A stretch of DNA of 64,000 nucleotides, from assembly GCA_020744225.1 (NCBI GenBank), contig JAGMWG010000017.1:806001-870000 (forward strand). Direction: 5' to 3'. The position numbers and the translations under genes are program-made. Positions 12,848 to 24,713 of this stretch are shown piece by piece (within the stretch, counting starts at the first letter, position 1; every line of letters starts with the position of its first letter). Below the pieces are notes generated by a model. The model did not search any database. It was not told the origin of the DNA and saw only the letters and a list, made by a program, of their open reading frames with translations. The stretch is from Paraphoma chrysanthemicola (lineage: Eukaryota > Ascomycota > Dothideomycetes > Pleosporales > Phaeosphaeriaceae).

Positions 12848-13063
12848 TGGCCTGGGGTAGTGATATTGGTAATGGTAGCTAGTGCTGTAGAGATAAGGTC
12901 TAGACTTCAGTAATTCCAGAAGTGCATTGTCGACATAGACCTCAATTGTGACCGGAACTGTAGTGCTCTCTCATCATGGGATTTGCTGCTGAATATATAC
13001 ATGCAATATTTTGCCCTGATATCGTTCTGTGGTGCCGGGGGTTTCTTTGTGTCTCCGCGTGCC

Positions 13064-13465
13064 TTAGTTGCTTCGCTGCCCGCTCTTTGCTGCCCGCAAT
13101 TCGTCCATCTTCTTCACGCGCTCCTTGAATTCCTCGTATTGGCATTTCTCATATGAGTGTCGCTCGTTCTGTGATCCAATTAGCCTTCCGTAGCCCAGGT
13201 CCTGAAGATTGCCCGCATACCTCGCACTTCCACGGCAGGTAGAACTCATCGTGTCGACACCGGTTCAACGGGATTAGAAGATGTGCGCATGAATCTCGGT
13301 AGGGTAGCGGTAGGCGGGCTGCGCTCATTTCCTCGCGGGTGGCCTCTATAACTAGTTGTCAGTACTTTGTGACTGCAACCAATTGCGGGTAAGAGCGTGG
13401 CAGGACGGACTTGCGGGCTCGCCGGTGAGGCCGACAGCACTCTTTATCGACTCGGTGACGGTCAT
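13064..13465 (-). CDS. NDUFB7: Complex I subunit NDUFB7 (B18), CHCH protein
   Basis: Exons complement(13064..13168, 13221..13343, 13415..13465), 92 aa. Accessory subunit of mitochondrial NADH:ubiquinone oxidoreductase, on the intermembrane-space side. Recognised from RLPLPYRDSCAHLLIPLNRC, the LPWKC block and RHSYEKCQYEEFKERVKKM. Two CX9C pairs form the CHCH fold (C-AHLLIPLNR-C and C-ENERHSYEK-C). The 52-nt intron 1 on the C-terminal side is GT-AG. The N-terminal exon MTVTESIKSAVGLTGEP is short. The best junction uses a GC donor (GCAAGT) and an acceptor ending in TAGAG. A weaker GT donor 4 bases further in would change two to four residues. Transcribed divergently from the MBP1-type gene. Confidence 0.88.
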
Positions 13466-13686
13466 ACTGGGTAGTCGTTCTATCGTGAGGCGTCAATTGC
13501 GCGCGGGGAGCTTGCGGAGGAGGGGGTCGTCGGCGGTCAAAGATGTGAGGTCGGTCGGCAGAGAAGCTACGACCCCGAGGGCTTGGCGACCAACGCGTTC
13601 GTCGCGTCTTACCCACACGCCAGACACGCAGTCACGCTTTGCCCACCAGCCTTTGCCGCCATTCCTTCGTCAACCGGCCGCCCAAA

Positions 13687-15928
13687 ATGCCTCTCGCGCC
13701 CGATGGCAAAATATACTCGGCCACGTACAGTAATGTAAGCAGTGCGCACCTTTCACAGCCACCCCTCGCTACTCTCGACGTTGCCTGAAGCGCATTTCGC
13801 TGTCTGCGACAACGAGCTTACGCATGGCAGGTCCCGGTTTACGAGTGCAATGTGAATGGCAATCATGTCATGCGCCGTCGCGCCGACGACTGGATCAATG
13901 CGACCCACATCCTTAAGGTGGCCGACTACGACAAGCCCGCTAGAACCCGTATCCTCGAGCGCGAGGTGCAAAAAGGCGTGCATGAGAAGGTCCAAGGTGG
14001 CTACGGAAAGTACCAAGGGACATGGATACCGCTCGAGGAAGGAAGGCATCTGGCCGAGCGCAACGGCGTGCTGGACAAGATGCGACCCATCTTTGACTAC
14101 GTTCCAGGCGACAGGAGCCCGCCGCCTGCGCCGAAGCATGCGACGGCTGCGTCGAATCGTATGAAGCCTCCAAGACAGAGCGCCACAGCTGCGGCTGCAA
14201 GAAATGCTAAAAACAATACCTATTCGCTCGAAGCGATCCAGTGTACGGAGCACTCTTTTACCTCCGCCTCTAGGCCATCATTGTGAGAGAAGCGGCTGAC
14301 CAGTGGATATAGCTTTCGTCACAAACAACTCGCAATCACAAGTGAGCGAAGACCCATACGAGAACTCGCAGATCAGATCTCAAATCTTCCGCGAGGAAAC
14401 GCCTGACAACGACACCGTTATCTCAGAGAGCATGCTGGGCGATCACGACATGATGGACTCGCAATACTCGACCGGCGGCAATAGAAAGCGCAAGAGAGGC
14501 ATGGACCAGATGTCACTTTTGGACCAGCAACACCAGATCTGGGCCGATGCGCTGCTCGACTACTTCATGCTGTTGGACCACGAAGCCGCATGCGCATGGC
14601 CCGAACCTCCTCCGAGCATAAATCTGGACAGACCAATCGACGAAAAGGGACATGCTGCGATGCATTGGGCCGCTGCAATGGGCGATGTTGGGGTGGTCAA
14701 GGAGCTGATACATCGTGGAGCGCGCATAGATTGCTTGTCAAATAACCTGGAAACGCCTCTGATGCGCGCCGTCATGTTTACCAACAATTTCGACAAGGAG
14801 ACGATGCCCAGCATGGTCAAAATATTTCAACAGACAGTACACCGGACGGACTGGTTTGGCAGCACAGTATTCCACCACATCGCAGCGACCACGAGCAGTT
14901 CAAACAAGTATGTCTGCGCGCGGTGGTATCTTGATTGTATCATCAACAAACTCTCCGAGACGTGGATACCAGAGGAAGTAACCAGACTGCTAAATGCTCA
15001 AGACCAGAACGGTGACACTGCGATCATGATCGCTGCCAGAAACGGCGCAAGAAAGTGCGTAAGGAGTCTTCTTGGGCGCAACGTATCAGTCGACATACCG
15101 AACAAGAAGGGCGAGACCGCGGACGACCTCATACGGGAACTGAACCAGCGACGAAGAATGCATGGCCGAACACGACAAGCTTCGTCGTCGCCATTTGCTC
15201 CGCCTCCAGAGCACCGATTGAATGGACATCTGCCGCAACTGGACGGAGGGCCGCTGATAGCAGTGCCTTTCCCGAGCATGTCTGTCCGCGAACCAGCCGT
15301 CTACCGATCACAAACTGCGTCTCATTTAATGACCAAAGTCGCACCGACGCTACTCGAAAAATGCGAAGAGCTAGCTGCAGCCTACGAGTCTGAACTACAA
15401 GAAAAGGAAGCCGAGTCCTTTGACGCAGAGCGAGTGGTGAAGAGGCGGCAGGCCGAACTGGAGGCAGTGCGGAAGCAGGTTGCAGAATTACAGGGCATGA
15501 GTAACGGTTTGCACATCGACTTGAACGACGATGAAGCCGACCGACAGCAAGAGGAAGAGCTGAGACTACTGGTGGAGGACGCTGAATCCCTGCTGGAGAT
15601 TGAGCAGAAAACCGAGCTTCGGCGATTATGCAACAGCATACCACCGCCAAACAATACAGAGTCGCCAGGCGACACCACCGAAAAGCTGCGACTGGCGTTA
15701 CTTCTGCATAGGGCGCAGCTCGAGCGGAGACAGCTGGTGCAAGAAGTGGTGGGCAACCTGTCGGTCGCCGGGATGAGCGAAAAGCAAGGCACGTACAAGA
15801 AACTCATTGCCAAAGCGCTTGGCGAGCGAGAAGAAGACGTTGAGTTGATGCTGCCTGAAATCCTGCAGGAGCTGGAAGAAGCGGAGACACAGGAGCGGGC
15901 GGAAGGCCTTGACGGCAGTCCGCTGTAA
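13687..15928 (+). CDS. MBP1: Mbp1/Res-type APSES and ankyrin cell-cycle transcription factor
   Basis: Exons 13687..13734, 13831..14242, 14313..15928, 691 aa. DNA-binding subunit of an MBF-type G1/S complex, which binds MCB elements. The APSES/KilA-N domain spans roughly residues 15-105: VPVYECNVNGNHVMRRR, then DDWINATHILKVADYDK and GKYQGTWIPLEEGRHLA. A basic NLS-like NRKRKRG follows. The central ankyrin repeats include AAMHWAAAMGDVGVVKELI, TPLMRAV and GDTAIMIAARNGARKCV. The C-terminal third is charged coiled coil (ELEAVRKQVAELQ and later), as in Mbp1/Swi4/Res2, where it binds the Swi6/Cdc10 partner. The first exon MPLAPDGKIYSATYSN is only 48 nt. The second junction restores LEAIQSFVTNN. Confidence 0.94.
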
Positions 15929-16566
15929 TCTCCCCGACCGAACGGATTTGACGACCACTTGTACATTCAGATATTTCCTTCCATGTATGTGATACCTCAC
16001 GAGCTTTAGCTGTTGGACATTTTTGGCGGAGGACTAGGGACTATGGATTTACGACCCGATATTTCATAATGCATATGTGCCCAGCGAGCACGTCATTGCA
16101 GACTATTCCAAAGATAACAGTTCCTTATGCGAGTCATTCGTGGGCTGCATGTGTATGTGGTCATCTGAATATGCATACCCCACGCTGACCTCACGCTGCC
16201 TGTGCAACCCGTGGGAAAGTCACGGGCGAAATTTGAGACAGCTGCCTTGAAGGTTCGACTTGATGGAGCCCTCCAAGCCTGAGTGAAGGCCGTTGCAGCC
16301 GAGCTATGCGCAAGCGGTCCACTCTTGACGCGTGGAGGTGGAGGGTTTCGGATCTCAACGCTCTGTCATTGGACCCTGATTCTCGCAAAAGGTGCGCCGC
16401 AGCGCGCGCAGCCGGGGCAGGGGGCTGAAGTGCTCAGCAACAACCCAAAAGACAGATATCAGCAGTCAGACTAGCCCTACCTTCACCACGTGCAGTAGAC
16501 TCTGCAGCGTCCCCACACTCACCTGCCCACTCGAAACCCCGTCATTCGCTTGTCCAACCGCCTTAT
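15929..16566. other. Intergenic between MBP1-type and transporter genes
   Basis: Holds the 3' end of the upstream gene and the promoter of the downstream one. No supported gene, RNA or repeat. Confidence 0.45.
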
Positions 16567-18292
16567 ATGCCTGAGTCCATCCCACTCAGGACGAAGAAGA
16601 AGCCGCCGAATCCTCGCTCACACGCACACGCGCCGCCCCACGAGCCCAGCCTAGACGACAGCGGGCGCAGCAGCAGCCCCGTGGTGATATCAGGGCTCAG
16701 CTCCCGCCAACTGTCGCGCGCCTCGTCGCCGTTTGCCGACGTCCCGCAAAAGAAAGCACCACCCTGCAAAGAACCAGACAGCCCGACCAACTCCGACCTC
16801 GACTTTGACGACTGGGATGAACACGACGCGAGCATGCCGTCAGATCTGCGCCCAGAGCTCGACGAGAACGAGCGAGATGGACATCGTGCGCCGCTGCTAG
16901 GCAGGCACAGCAAGGACGAGGATGAGGGCATCGAGGATAGCGTAGGTGTGCTGAGTAGGCGGTCGACACATCACTTCCACGAGCGGGATCCGGAGAGCCA
17001 GGCCAAGTACGAGACGCGGCGGAAGTACACATATGCGGCGATTACGCTGGCGTTGAGCCTGGTCAGCTTCACGGTACAGACGGAGACGGCCGTGTACATC
17101 CAGCACCAGCTGAAATGGGAGAAGCCGTACTGCATGCTGTAAGACCTCTATACTCGCACTCCGCAGGCTTAGATCAGGATACTAATGAATACAGGTACAT
17201 GACCCACGGCTCATGGATCCTCCTCTACCCCGTCATGCTCCTCTTCATCCGCCTTCAACACTGGGACCAGCCCTGGCCCACCTTCTGGCGCCGTCATACG
17301 CAGATGCTGCGCCAAATCGCCCTCACCGTAGAACACCAGACCCTCCATCCTACACCTCGCCAGCAACAAAACTCGCCTGTTCGCTACATGCTCAAGATGA
17401 CGGCCTTTATTACCTGCGCGCTGACCCTCGCGGGCGGCAGCTGGTACGTGGCTGTCAATTTGACCACGGCGAGTGACTTGACGGCTATCTATAACTGCAG
17501 CGCGTTCTTCGCGTATGCTTTCAGCATCCCGATCCTGCACGAGAAAGTTAGGACAAGCAAAGTCGTGGCGGTAGCAATTGCCATTGGAGGCGTCTTCATT
17601 GTCGCATACGGTGACACCTCGCCTGCCAAACACGGATCCAAGTCTGGCGGCGGCGCAGGCGGCGACAAGGCCCCACCGTCGCACGAAGCTGAGAACCGCG
17701 CGTTCGGAAACCTCGTCATTGGCGTGGGATCTGTGCTATACGGCTTCTACGAAGTGTTGTACAAGAGGTTGGCGTGTCCGCCCGAGGGCGCAAGTCCGAA
17801 CAGGGGCGTCATCTTCGCGAATACGTTTGGTAGTCTGATTGGCGCGTTTACGTTGAGTGTGCTTTGGATTCCGCTGCCTCTTCTTCATTACATGGGTTGG
17901 GAGGAGTTTGCGTTACCTCGGGGCGAGCAGGCGAGTATGATGGCGATTAGCGTGTTGGCGAATGCTAGTGAGTCCCTCACCAATCCAACATTCTCCGGGA
18001 ACTATTACTGACTTGAGACTTAGCCTTCTCGGGATCATTCCTCGTCCTCATATCCCTCACATCACCCGTCCTATCCTCTGTTGCTGCGCTCCTCACGATC
18101 TTCATCGTCGCCCTCGTAGACCAACTTCTGCCTCCCCCACTCAATTCCCCGCTTACGCCCGCCGCCATTGTTGGCGGGATTCTCATCATCGGCGCATTCT
18201 TGTTACTCTCCTGGGCCACATATAAAGAAATGGACGAGGAGCGACGGCACAAGCTTGAAGAAAGTCCTAGCGAAATTGCGTCAGACGACTAA
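16567..18292 (+). CDS. EamA/DMT-superfamily membrane transporter
   Basis: Exons 16567..17138, 17195..17967, 18024..18292, 537 aa. A long cytosolic, Ser/Pro-rich and acidic N-terminus (to about residue 155) precedes roughly ten hydrophobic segments, e.g. YTYAAITLALSLVSFTVQ, WILLYPVMLLFI, AFFAYAFSIPILHEK, VVAVAIAIGGVFIVAYG and FLVLISLTSPVLSSVAAL. The AIYNCSAFFAYAFSIPILHEK block with the following GGVFIVAYGD is typical of SLC35F-like EamA proteins such as yeast YML018C/Thi74, which sit in the vacuolar membrane. A Gly-rich cytosolic loop (GSKSGGGAGGD) separates the two halves. Both introns restore conserved membrane segments. Substrate is unknown. Confidence 0.88.
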
Positions 18293-19471
18293 GTGTCTTC
18301 TCTTGCGCGCCGGAGGTTTGGTGGCAGGCACCAGTGACGGATCATATTCTTTTGCAATGTTTGGATACATATTTCTACGGCTATTATACTACCTAGATAC
18401 CCAGACTTTTTTGTCGTTGAGACAGCTGGGGATTGCATAGATGACGGCTGCAAAGAGCATCTGGGTCGGATTATTCTTACTTTTAGTCGTACCGGGCATG
18501 CATGGAAGGCGCCATGGCGTTTATCTGCAACCAGCTTTAGAACAAGGTCAGGCTAGGTTTCGCATGAATATTTTGTTTTGGCGTTTGACGAGATGAGTCT
18601 GCTGTCAGTGTGTCCTTGATATGCTGCCATGAGTGAAGGCTGTTGTTGTTGGGTTCCCACGCATAAGCATCGTCCTCTAGGTAAGGACAATGCAAGGGAA
18701 GTAACAAAGCCATCTTGAGGAACAGATGGCTAGAACAGACTGAACACAGCAACACCAAACGACATGAGTTCTCCTCTTCTTCCGTTACATGTCAAAGGAA
18801 AATGGTGCGAAATGCACGATGAATTCCCTGTCGGCCCAGACCAACGTTCTTATTATATACTCGCGCACAACAGGCGACTAATCCGTGGGCAGGGCCGAGC
18901 CGAGGTAACGTTTACAGTACACTGCATTCCGCGCACCATACTAGGATGACTTTGCATGCTTGCACAAGATATCGGCAGATCGTCGCCAATGGTGGAATAT
19001 TGGTACCTCATTCTATGGCTTGTTTCAAGCATACTCTCACTACCAAGCACGGTGGAAGCTGATGTCATACCGCACCTAACACTCATCAATGGCCCCCATC
19101 GGCAAACACTCTCCACACTCAAACCCGCTGACGCAAAAAAATCCCCGACGGATCAAAGGCAGGATGTGCCGACGCACATCAGTGCAAGGCTGAGATTGGG
19201 GATTAGCCTGAATGGACTTGAAAGTTAGGTGTGGAAGGAAGTAAGAGCGTTCCTGACTAGAGATGCGGAGCGATCGATGAGAATACTCGATAGATGGTGT
19301 GGTTAGCATGTACACTGAAGTAAATGGATTGGAGAGCATTTGATATCAAGGGGCGGGCGGAGTGGCGGGCCGGGACGAGGTTAGTTTCAGGGTCCAGAGA
19401 GCTGCTCTCATGCACTTGAGACTTACGGTCAATCAATACACTCAATCCACACCGCAACACTACGAGATACG
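18293..19471. other. Intergenic, 1.2 kb
   Basis: Contains the transporter 3' region and the PTPA promoter. Frames are short, overlap on both strands, and lack splice-consistent partners. Nothing further was recognised. Confidence 0.45.
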
Positions 19472-20767
19472 ATGACGCAAACCGAAATGCCGACGGCAGC
19501 CCACCCACCCTCCGCCACGCCTCCCGATCTAAGCACAAAGCTACCCAAGCTCGTTCCGCGAAAACGCGCGCCCACACGCAACGCGCAGACTGCCCCGCCC
19601 CCGCCGACTCCCAGCTTGCCTGCAGAGCCGCGGTTGGAGGAACATGTGTGGCTGAAGCCGAGTAGGCGGATCTTGAGTCCTGAAGATCATGAGCTGTTTC
19701 TCAAGAGCGAGACATGCACGCTCGTCGAGGCCTTTGTATACGGCATTGCAGACGCTGTGCGCGACCGCGCGATATCGAGCATCAAAGCCAACGAGAAGAC
19801 CGACACGGTCGACACAATCGTCAACATACTTTCAGATGCAGAGAAAGTGCTCGATCGGTGTCCACCAGAAGACACAGGGAGCCGTTTCGGCAACCCAGTC
19901 TTCCGAACCTATCTCGATGAAATCGACAAGGTCTTGCCAGAATGGCACGCACGTCTGGGTCTGACCAACACATCTCAAGTCGACGAAATCTCAACCTACT
20001 TCGCACATTCCTTCGGTAACAAGCGCCGCATCGATTATGGCTCCGGCCACGAACTCAACTTCTTCCTCTGGCTGCTGTGTCTGAACCGCATCGGCCTGCT
20101 CCCCGCACATACATTCCCTGCGCTCGCGCTTACGATCCTCCCCGCGTACCTGCGCCTCATGCGCCGCATTCAATCCGCATACTACCTCGAGCCCGCCGGG
20201 TCGCATGGCGTCTGGGGCCTGGATGACTACCAATTCCTCCCGTTCTTATTCGGCGCAGCACAACTACTGCACCATCCGTACATCACGCCCAAGAGCATCC
20301 ACAACGCACTTGTACTAGAAGAAGAAGGCGCCGATTATCTGTACCTCGACCAGATTGCGTTTGTGAACAGCGTCAAAAACGTCGAGGGACTGCGCTGGCA
20401 CTCCCCAATGCTGGACGACGTGAGCGCCGCGCGGAATTGGGGCAAGATTGAGTCCGGCATGCGGAAAATGTTCCGCAAGGAAATTCTGGAGAAGTTGCCC
20501 GTCATGCAGCATTTCTTGTTCGGCTCGTTGATCAAGGCTGAGGACGGCATGACGCACGAGGAAGACGCGGGCGTGGAGCCGGAGGAGGAGGAAGTCGAGG
20601 GTGGAGAAGTCAAGGTGTTTGATGATGAGGCAGGTAAGAGACATGTACATGCAAACGCTGGGTGGGGTGACTGCTGTGGGATTAGAGTCCCGGCAGCGGT
20701 CGGGGCCGAGGGCGAGGAGAGGAAGATGGGAGTGGGAAGGGCGTTGAGGAGGGTGCCGTTTGATTAG
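19472..20767 (+). CDS. PP2A phosphatase activator (PTPA), peptidyl-prolyl isomerase
   Basis: Single exon, 431 aa. PTPA proteins reactivate the catalytic subunit of protein phosphatase 2A and have prolyl isomerase activity (yeast Rrd1/Rrd2). The N-terminal 60 residues are Pro/Thr-rich and variable. The family core starts at HVWLKPSRRILSPEDHELF. It contains VFRTYLDEIDKVLPEW, the binding-pocket motif FGNKRRIDYGSGHELNFFL and VWGLDDYQFLPFLFGA. The C-terminus GWGDCCGIRVP...RRVPFD is a conserved fungal tail, so the GTAAGA at 20634 inside codons just before it should not be read as an intron. The tail suggests the Rrd1 side of the family, but I do not fix the paralogue. Confidence 0.93.
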   Translation: MTQTEMPTAAHPPSATPPDLSTKLPKLVPRKRAPTRNAQTAPPPPTPSLPAEPRLEEHVWLKPSRRILSPEDHELFLKSETCTLVEAFVYGIADAVRDRAISSIKANEKTDTVDTIVNILSDAEKVLDRCPPEDTGSRFGNPVFRTYLDEIDKVLPEWHARLGLTNTSQVDEISTYFAHSFGNKRRIDYGSGHELNFFLWLLCLNRIGLLPAHTFPALALTILPAYLRLMRRIQSAYYLEPAGSHGVWGLDDYQFLPFLFGAAQLLHHPYITPKSIHNALVLEEEGADYLYLDQIAFVNSVKNVEGLRWHSPMLDDVSAARNWGKIESGMRKMFRKEILEKLPVMQHFLFGSLIKAEDGMTHEEDAGVEPEEEEVEGGEVKVFDDEAGKRHVHANAGWGDCCGIRVPAAVGAEGEERKMGVGRALRRVPFD

Positions 20768-20985
20768 TCGGAGTGAGTTGCTGGACGAGGACATTTTACG
20801 CGGCGTTTATAAAAGGCATGATACCAATGATAGACATGACATGAATCACTCCATATAGAACTACCAATGCTCGTCGACCTTTCTCAATTTGCTTGCTTGC
20901 TTGTTGTTGTGGTATCATTTCCCCATCCTTATCCCATCCCATCCCATCAACATCCCCTCCTCCTCCCCGTCATTGTACTCCCCAT

Positions 20986-21619
20986 CTATGCCTTCCCCGC
21001 CCCACTCTTAAGCTCCTTCTCAATCTCCGCCTTCAAATCCTCCGGCTTCTTCGTACTCGCCCAGCGGCCCTTAACCTTACCATCGCGTCCCACCAAAAAC
21101 TTTTCAAAATTCCACTTGACGCGCTTCAACCCCATAAGCCCCGGCTTCTCATTCTTCAACCACTCGAACACGGGGTCCGCAGCGCCGCCGTTGACGTCGA
21201 TCTTGCCCAGCACGGGGAAACTCACGCCGTAGTTGATTTGGCAGAATTCTTGGATCTCGTCGTTGGAGCCGGGGTCCTGCCCGCCAAATTGGTTGCAGGG
21301 GAAGCCGATGATTTCAAAGTCGTTGGGGTAGGTTGCTTTGAGGTCTTTGTAGAGGGCTTCGAGGCCGGCGAATTGGGGCGTGAAACCGCACTTTGAGGCC
21401 GTGTTTACTACGAGGACGACTTTGTTGGAGAGGTTGCTGAGGGGGTAGGGTTTGCCGCGCTCTGTGTGGAGAAGACGTGGTTAGCTATGAACTAGAAAAG
21501 GAAGCGTATGGGAAGGGGCGGGGAGTGTAGTGGTGTGATCCGCGTGCAATGCACGAGATGCATGGAAAGGACATACTATCAGCAGGCTTGAAGTCGAAGA
21601 AACTCGTCGCAGAAGCCAT
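20986..21619 (-). CDS. Glutathione peroxidase-like thiol peroxidase (Hyr1/Gpx3 type)
   Basis: Exons complement(20986..21461, 21577..21619), 172 aa. Reduces hydroperoxides. Fungal members use thioredoxin and can act as redox sensors (yeast Hyr1/Gpx3). Motifs are NTASKCGFTPQF with the peroxidatic Cys (Cys, not selenocysteine), GFPCNQFGGQDPGSNDEI, and KWNFEKFLVGRDG with the catalytic Trp/Asn. The resolving-Cys helix EIQEFCQ is present. Start chosen at MASATSFFDFKPAD, the usual family N-terminus, joined by a 115-nt GT-AG intron to KRGKPYPLSN. The frame stays open upstream to about 21850, so a longer form with a possible mitochondrial leader cannot be excluded. Confidence 0.93.
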
Positions 21620-22820
21620 AGTTGCGTATGCTGCTCTATATTCTAGTCCTCGTGGTATAGGTATTCGTAATTTCGTCGGTGCGCAATGAATCTCAGCAAA
21701 CGTGTTGTATGAGGAAGCTCCGTGGTGCAGGTGGTGGTGTATATATCCTCGCCCAAAGTCCCTGCAACCCACGCGCGGGGCTGTGCGCAATACCGCCGTG
21801 CGAATCATGTCATGTGAAAGCCCACCTTCCAGAACGCAGCAGTCGCGCAAGAAAACCCGTGAATTGTTGGCAATCAGACCTGGCCAGTCGCCGCACGCTT
21901 ACAAACAGGCTTGCGGTCGCCGGGGATCTGTGCTCTGTGCCTGCCGTCGCTGCTGCGACTCGAGCGGAAGCCTCGGCTGGCGGACGAGACGGTGCAAATG
22001 TGGGGCGCAAGTGATGACGTAGCGTCGGTGGAATGTACTTGTTTGGAGATGCTGCGCGAGACGGTTCGGGTTGAGGATTGGTTTTGGGTGGGATTTGGAA
22101 TGGACTGTGGTGTGAGAGCGCCGAGGTTTGCCGGGGGTGGTAGTGAAGGTTAGATTTGTGTAGTGGGAGAAAGCATGAACATTTACGAGTGCATGATTTG
22201 GACGTTCTCTCAAGTTCACGGCATGAGGAGGGTGTCGTTATCATGATATATTCAATCTAAATACAGTCTATGTACAATGTTTGACTTTGCTCGACGATAA
22301 GCTTCTGCCAGCAGAGGTGACATATCTCCCCAAGCAGCAGGCCGGTCGCTCAGCTCAGTCTCCAATCTTCCTCAACGCCGTGTGACAAAGGAGATACAAA
22401 TACCAACAAGCGACATCAAGTCTACAATAATCCAATTTATCAGTCTGATACATCATAACGATGAACTCATGCCAATTCCAATTGCAATGAGTCGGACTTG
22501 AAGTCCTTTGCCCGCAGGCATATTCTGCTGTCGCGCATTGCGATCATGCAGTAGTCCGGCTCTGATCCAGTCCACGGCAGGGACATGTCCTTGGCTTGGG
22601 AGCAGCCATGTTGGTGGTCCAGGAAAAGGCATCCATCCAGGTCAATGGGAACAGTGGCCATAATCCATCCGCGGGTGTGCGGCAGTCCTCCAGGGGTGTG
22701 GGAACGCAGTAAACAGCATGCAGGTGCATGAACATCCAGTAAGGGTATCCAGGAAACTCCGGGTGAATGACAAACCTTTCGTCAGGTGTCAAAGCAGACG
22801 AAGTCCGCTATGACATTCTT
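21620..22820. other. Intergenic between GPx and C2H2 genes
   Basis: The left part is the peroxidase 5' side. The right part is probably the long 3' untranslated region of the C2H2 gene. A Cys-containing frame at about 22467..22760 (-) has no convincing start or homology, so I do not call it. Confidence 0.4.
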
Positions 22821-24713
22821 TCAACCGCCGTAGTTGGCGCGGAACTTGGTGCAAATCTCGTGAAGGCCGACGACTTCCTTGGTGAGCTGAATGTCGTCTT
22901 GCAAGTCGTTGGGGTTGGTCAGGTTGGTGAGGATGTCGATGATATGTTGCTTCTTCATGGCGAACTGATGGGCCAGCTGGTCGCGGGCCTGTTGGCGAAG
23001 TTGCTCAGCGGTGATCTTTGCCGCCTTTTGGCGCTTCTCGTTAGTGTCTTCGGTGGAAGCCTTGCGCTTGCGGTTCAGTGTCTTGCGTTGGGCCTGTCCG
23101 GGCATGGCGGGTGGGGAGGGCTCGGTAGTTGGACCGTCGTACTGGTGGACACGCTTCATGTGGTCGAATAGGTTGTAACGACGGGGGAAGCCATGGCCTG
23201 GAACCGCGCGCTCACAGTCACGGAAGTGGCAAAGATGGGGTCGTGCACCATGTCCGTGCATGCCGTGAGCCTCACGCTCGTGGCGAAGGAGGCACGCCGT
23301 TGAAGAGAACTGAACGCCGACGCAGGTCTTCTTGTTGCAGCGGAAGGGCTTCAAGTGCGAGTCCACGTACTTGTCGTAGTTGCACTTGAGAGGTGTCGGC
23401 TTGTGGCCACAGCCAGGCTTGCCTTCCTCAGGGCAGTGGTATTTGCCGTCCTTGTCAGGTAGTGTCGCGTACAAGGGGTGGCTGCGAGCAACTTTGGTAC
23501 GCTCCTCTTCAAGCTTTGTCTCAGCTGCATCAGCTTGAGATACGATATCATCAGTCTCCTCTAGAGATTGTGGGGGAACAGATGTGGAGTGAGCATCCTC
23601 GTTGTCGTTCCTAAGTATGTTAGGATGGTATGGACGGTCGTTGTGGACGACGTACCTTGGCTCCATCAACCTGGTCTGGTCAAACTCGACTGTTTGTGGA
23701 AAATGTACGCTCGAGGTGCTGGTAGGTGTTGCAACGAAGGCGCCGAACGTGGTATCATGGGCCGAGGTGCGGCGTGAGTCTTGGGGAAATGTGTAAGAGG
23801 AAGAACTGCGCACTGCTGCGGGACGATCTTGTCCGTCGAACTGGGTGTTGTTCCACGGTCGCTGTGACGGAGCATTGGCGCTGAACATCATCTCGGCGGG
23901 GCTCTGACCGGTGGGGTATGAGAATGTGAATTGGTTGTTGTGAAATTGCGCGTCGGTGGAGACCCACGGTGACAAGCCGACACTAGTTGTGGGGGTGTAT
24001 CGAGGGGCGTTCGTAGTCGCATAGTGCGAGAAGTCCTGTCCAGCAGAGTAATTAGCATATACGATGGATTCCTCCGGAGCATCCCATGTTCCGGAAGGCT
24101 GTTGTAGATGGCTCATGTCCAGGGTCTGATCCGCAAAGGCATTGTAGTTTTCTGAGCTCATCGACGGCGAGTAGATCTCGCTGCCAACGAACTGAGGGCC
24201 CACCCGCGCACGGTTGTCCTGCGGGTTGTATCCTTCTGGCTTCCGGTGTCCACGCCGGCTGGCGCCACTCTGGCTCTGGTATGCACTGTCCATGCTGCTG
24301 CTGCACTCGGAAATAGTATCCTGGAGCTCGAACAAGTCCGAGCTGGTCATGTCCTGGAGTTCCGCAGAGAAGGGGAAGTCTTCTCCGGTCACAGTCTGGG
24401 TTGGAATATCCTTTCTCCACTCGGCAATGCTTGAAATACAGGAAACAGGCTCCGGTGGTGAATCGAAGAAAGAGTCGCTGAAGACAGGGGTTAGTGTCGA
24501 AACAATACCAACGCAATCATTAAAAGGAAGCAACGCAGAAGTGACAAATGAAAGCGCCGTATTAGTAGATCCAGTAGGACCAGAGAGACCTGTCAGTACT
24601 TAGAAGTCAGCAATGAATCACCCGAACATTTTAGGGGGTCACGCACCTGGCGTGGAGATGTTGCCATAAGGGCGCAACGCGTAGTTCGTGTCGAGGTCGT
24701 AGAGCCTGCAGAG
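22821..24713 (-). CDS. C2H2-type zinc finger transcription factor
   Basis: Exons complement(22821..23610, 23656..24589, 24647..~24713). The 5' end is uncertain. A low-complexity Ser/Gln/Asn-rich region is followed by the finger region YHCPEEGKPGCGHKP...LKCNYDKYVDSHLKPFRC, then CVGVQFSSTACLLRHEREAHGMH and HLCHFRDCERAVPGHGF...HMKRVH. A basic stretch RKTLNRKRKA and a C-terminal helix follow. The frame is open upstream of LPFNDCVG. Joining it through a GTGCGT...GACAG intron gives LYDLDTNYALRPYG-NISTPGLSGPTG, so the true N-terminus lies at or above 24713 and probably needs one more exon. The 45-nt segment 23611..23655 (GTACGT...CTTAG) is a likely intron that happens to be stop-free. DNA targets are unknown. 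Confidence 0.82.

Noticed and set aside
20634..20686. GTAAGA...TTAG as an intron in the PTPA gene
   Set aside because: The segment encodes HVHANAGWGDCCGI, which matches the conserved fungal PTPA tail, so it is coding.
20930..20960. Short ATCCC/CCCAT repeat run
   Set aside because: Only a few units in a 3' flank. Treated as simple low-complexity sequence.
22467..22760. Cys-containing minus-strand frame (GCLFLDHQHGCSQ) that resembles a small secreted protein
   Set aside because: No ATG with a signal peptide in frame and no intron that supplies one. It lies directly behind the C2H2 stop and is more likely 3' UTR.
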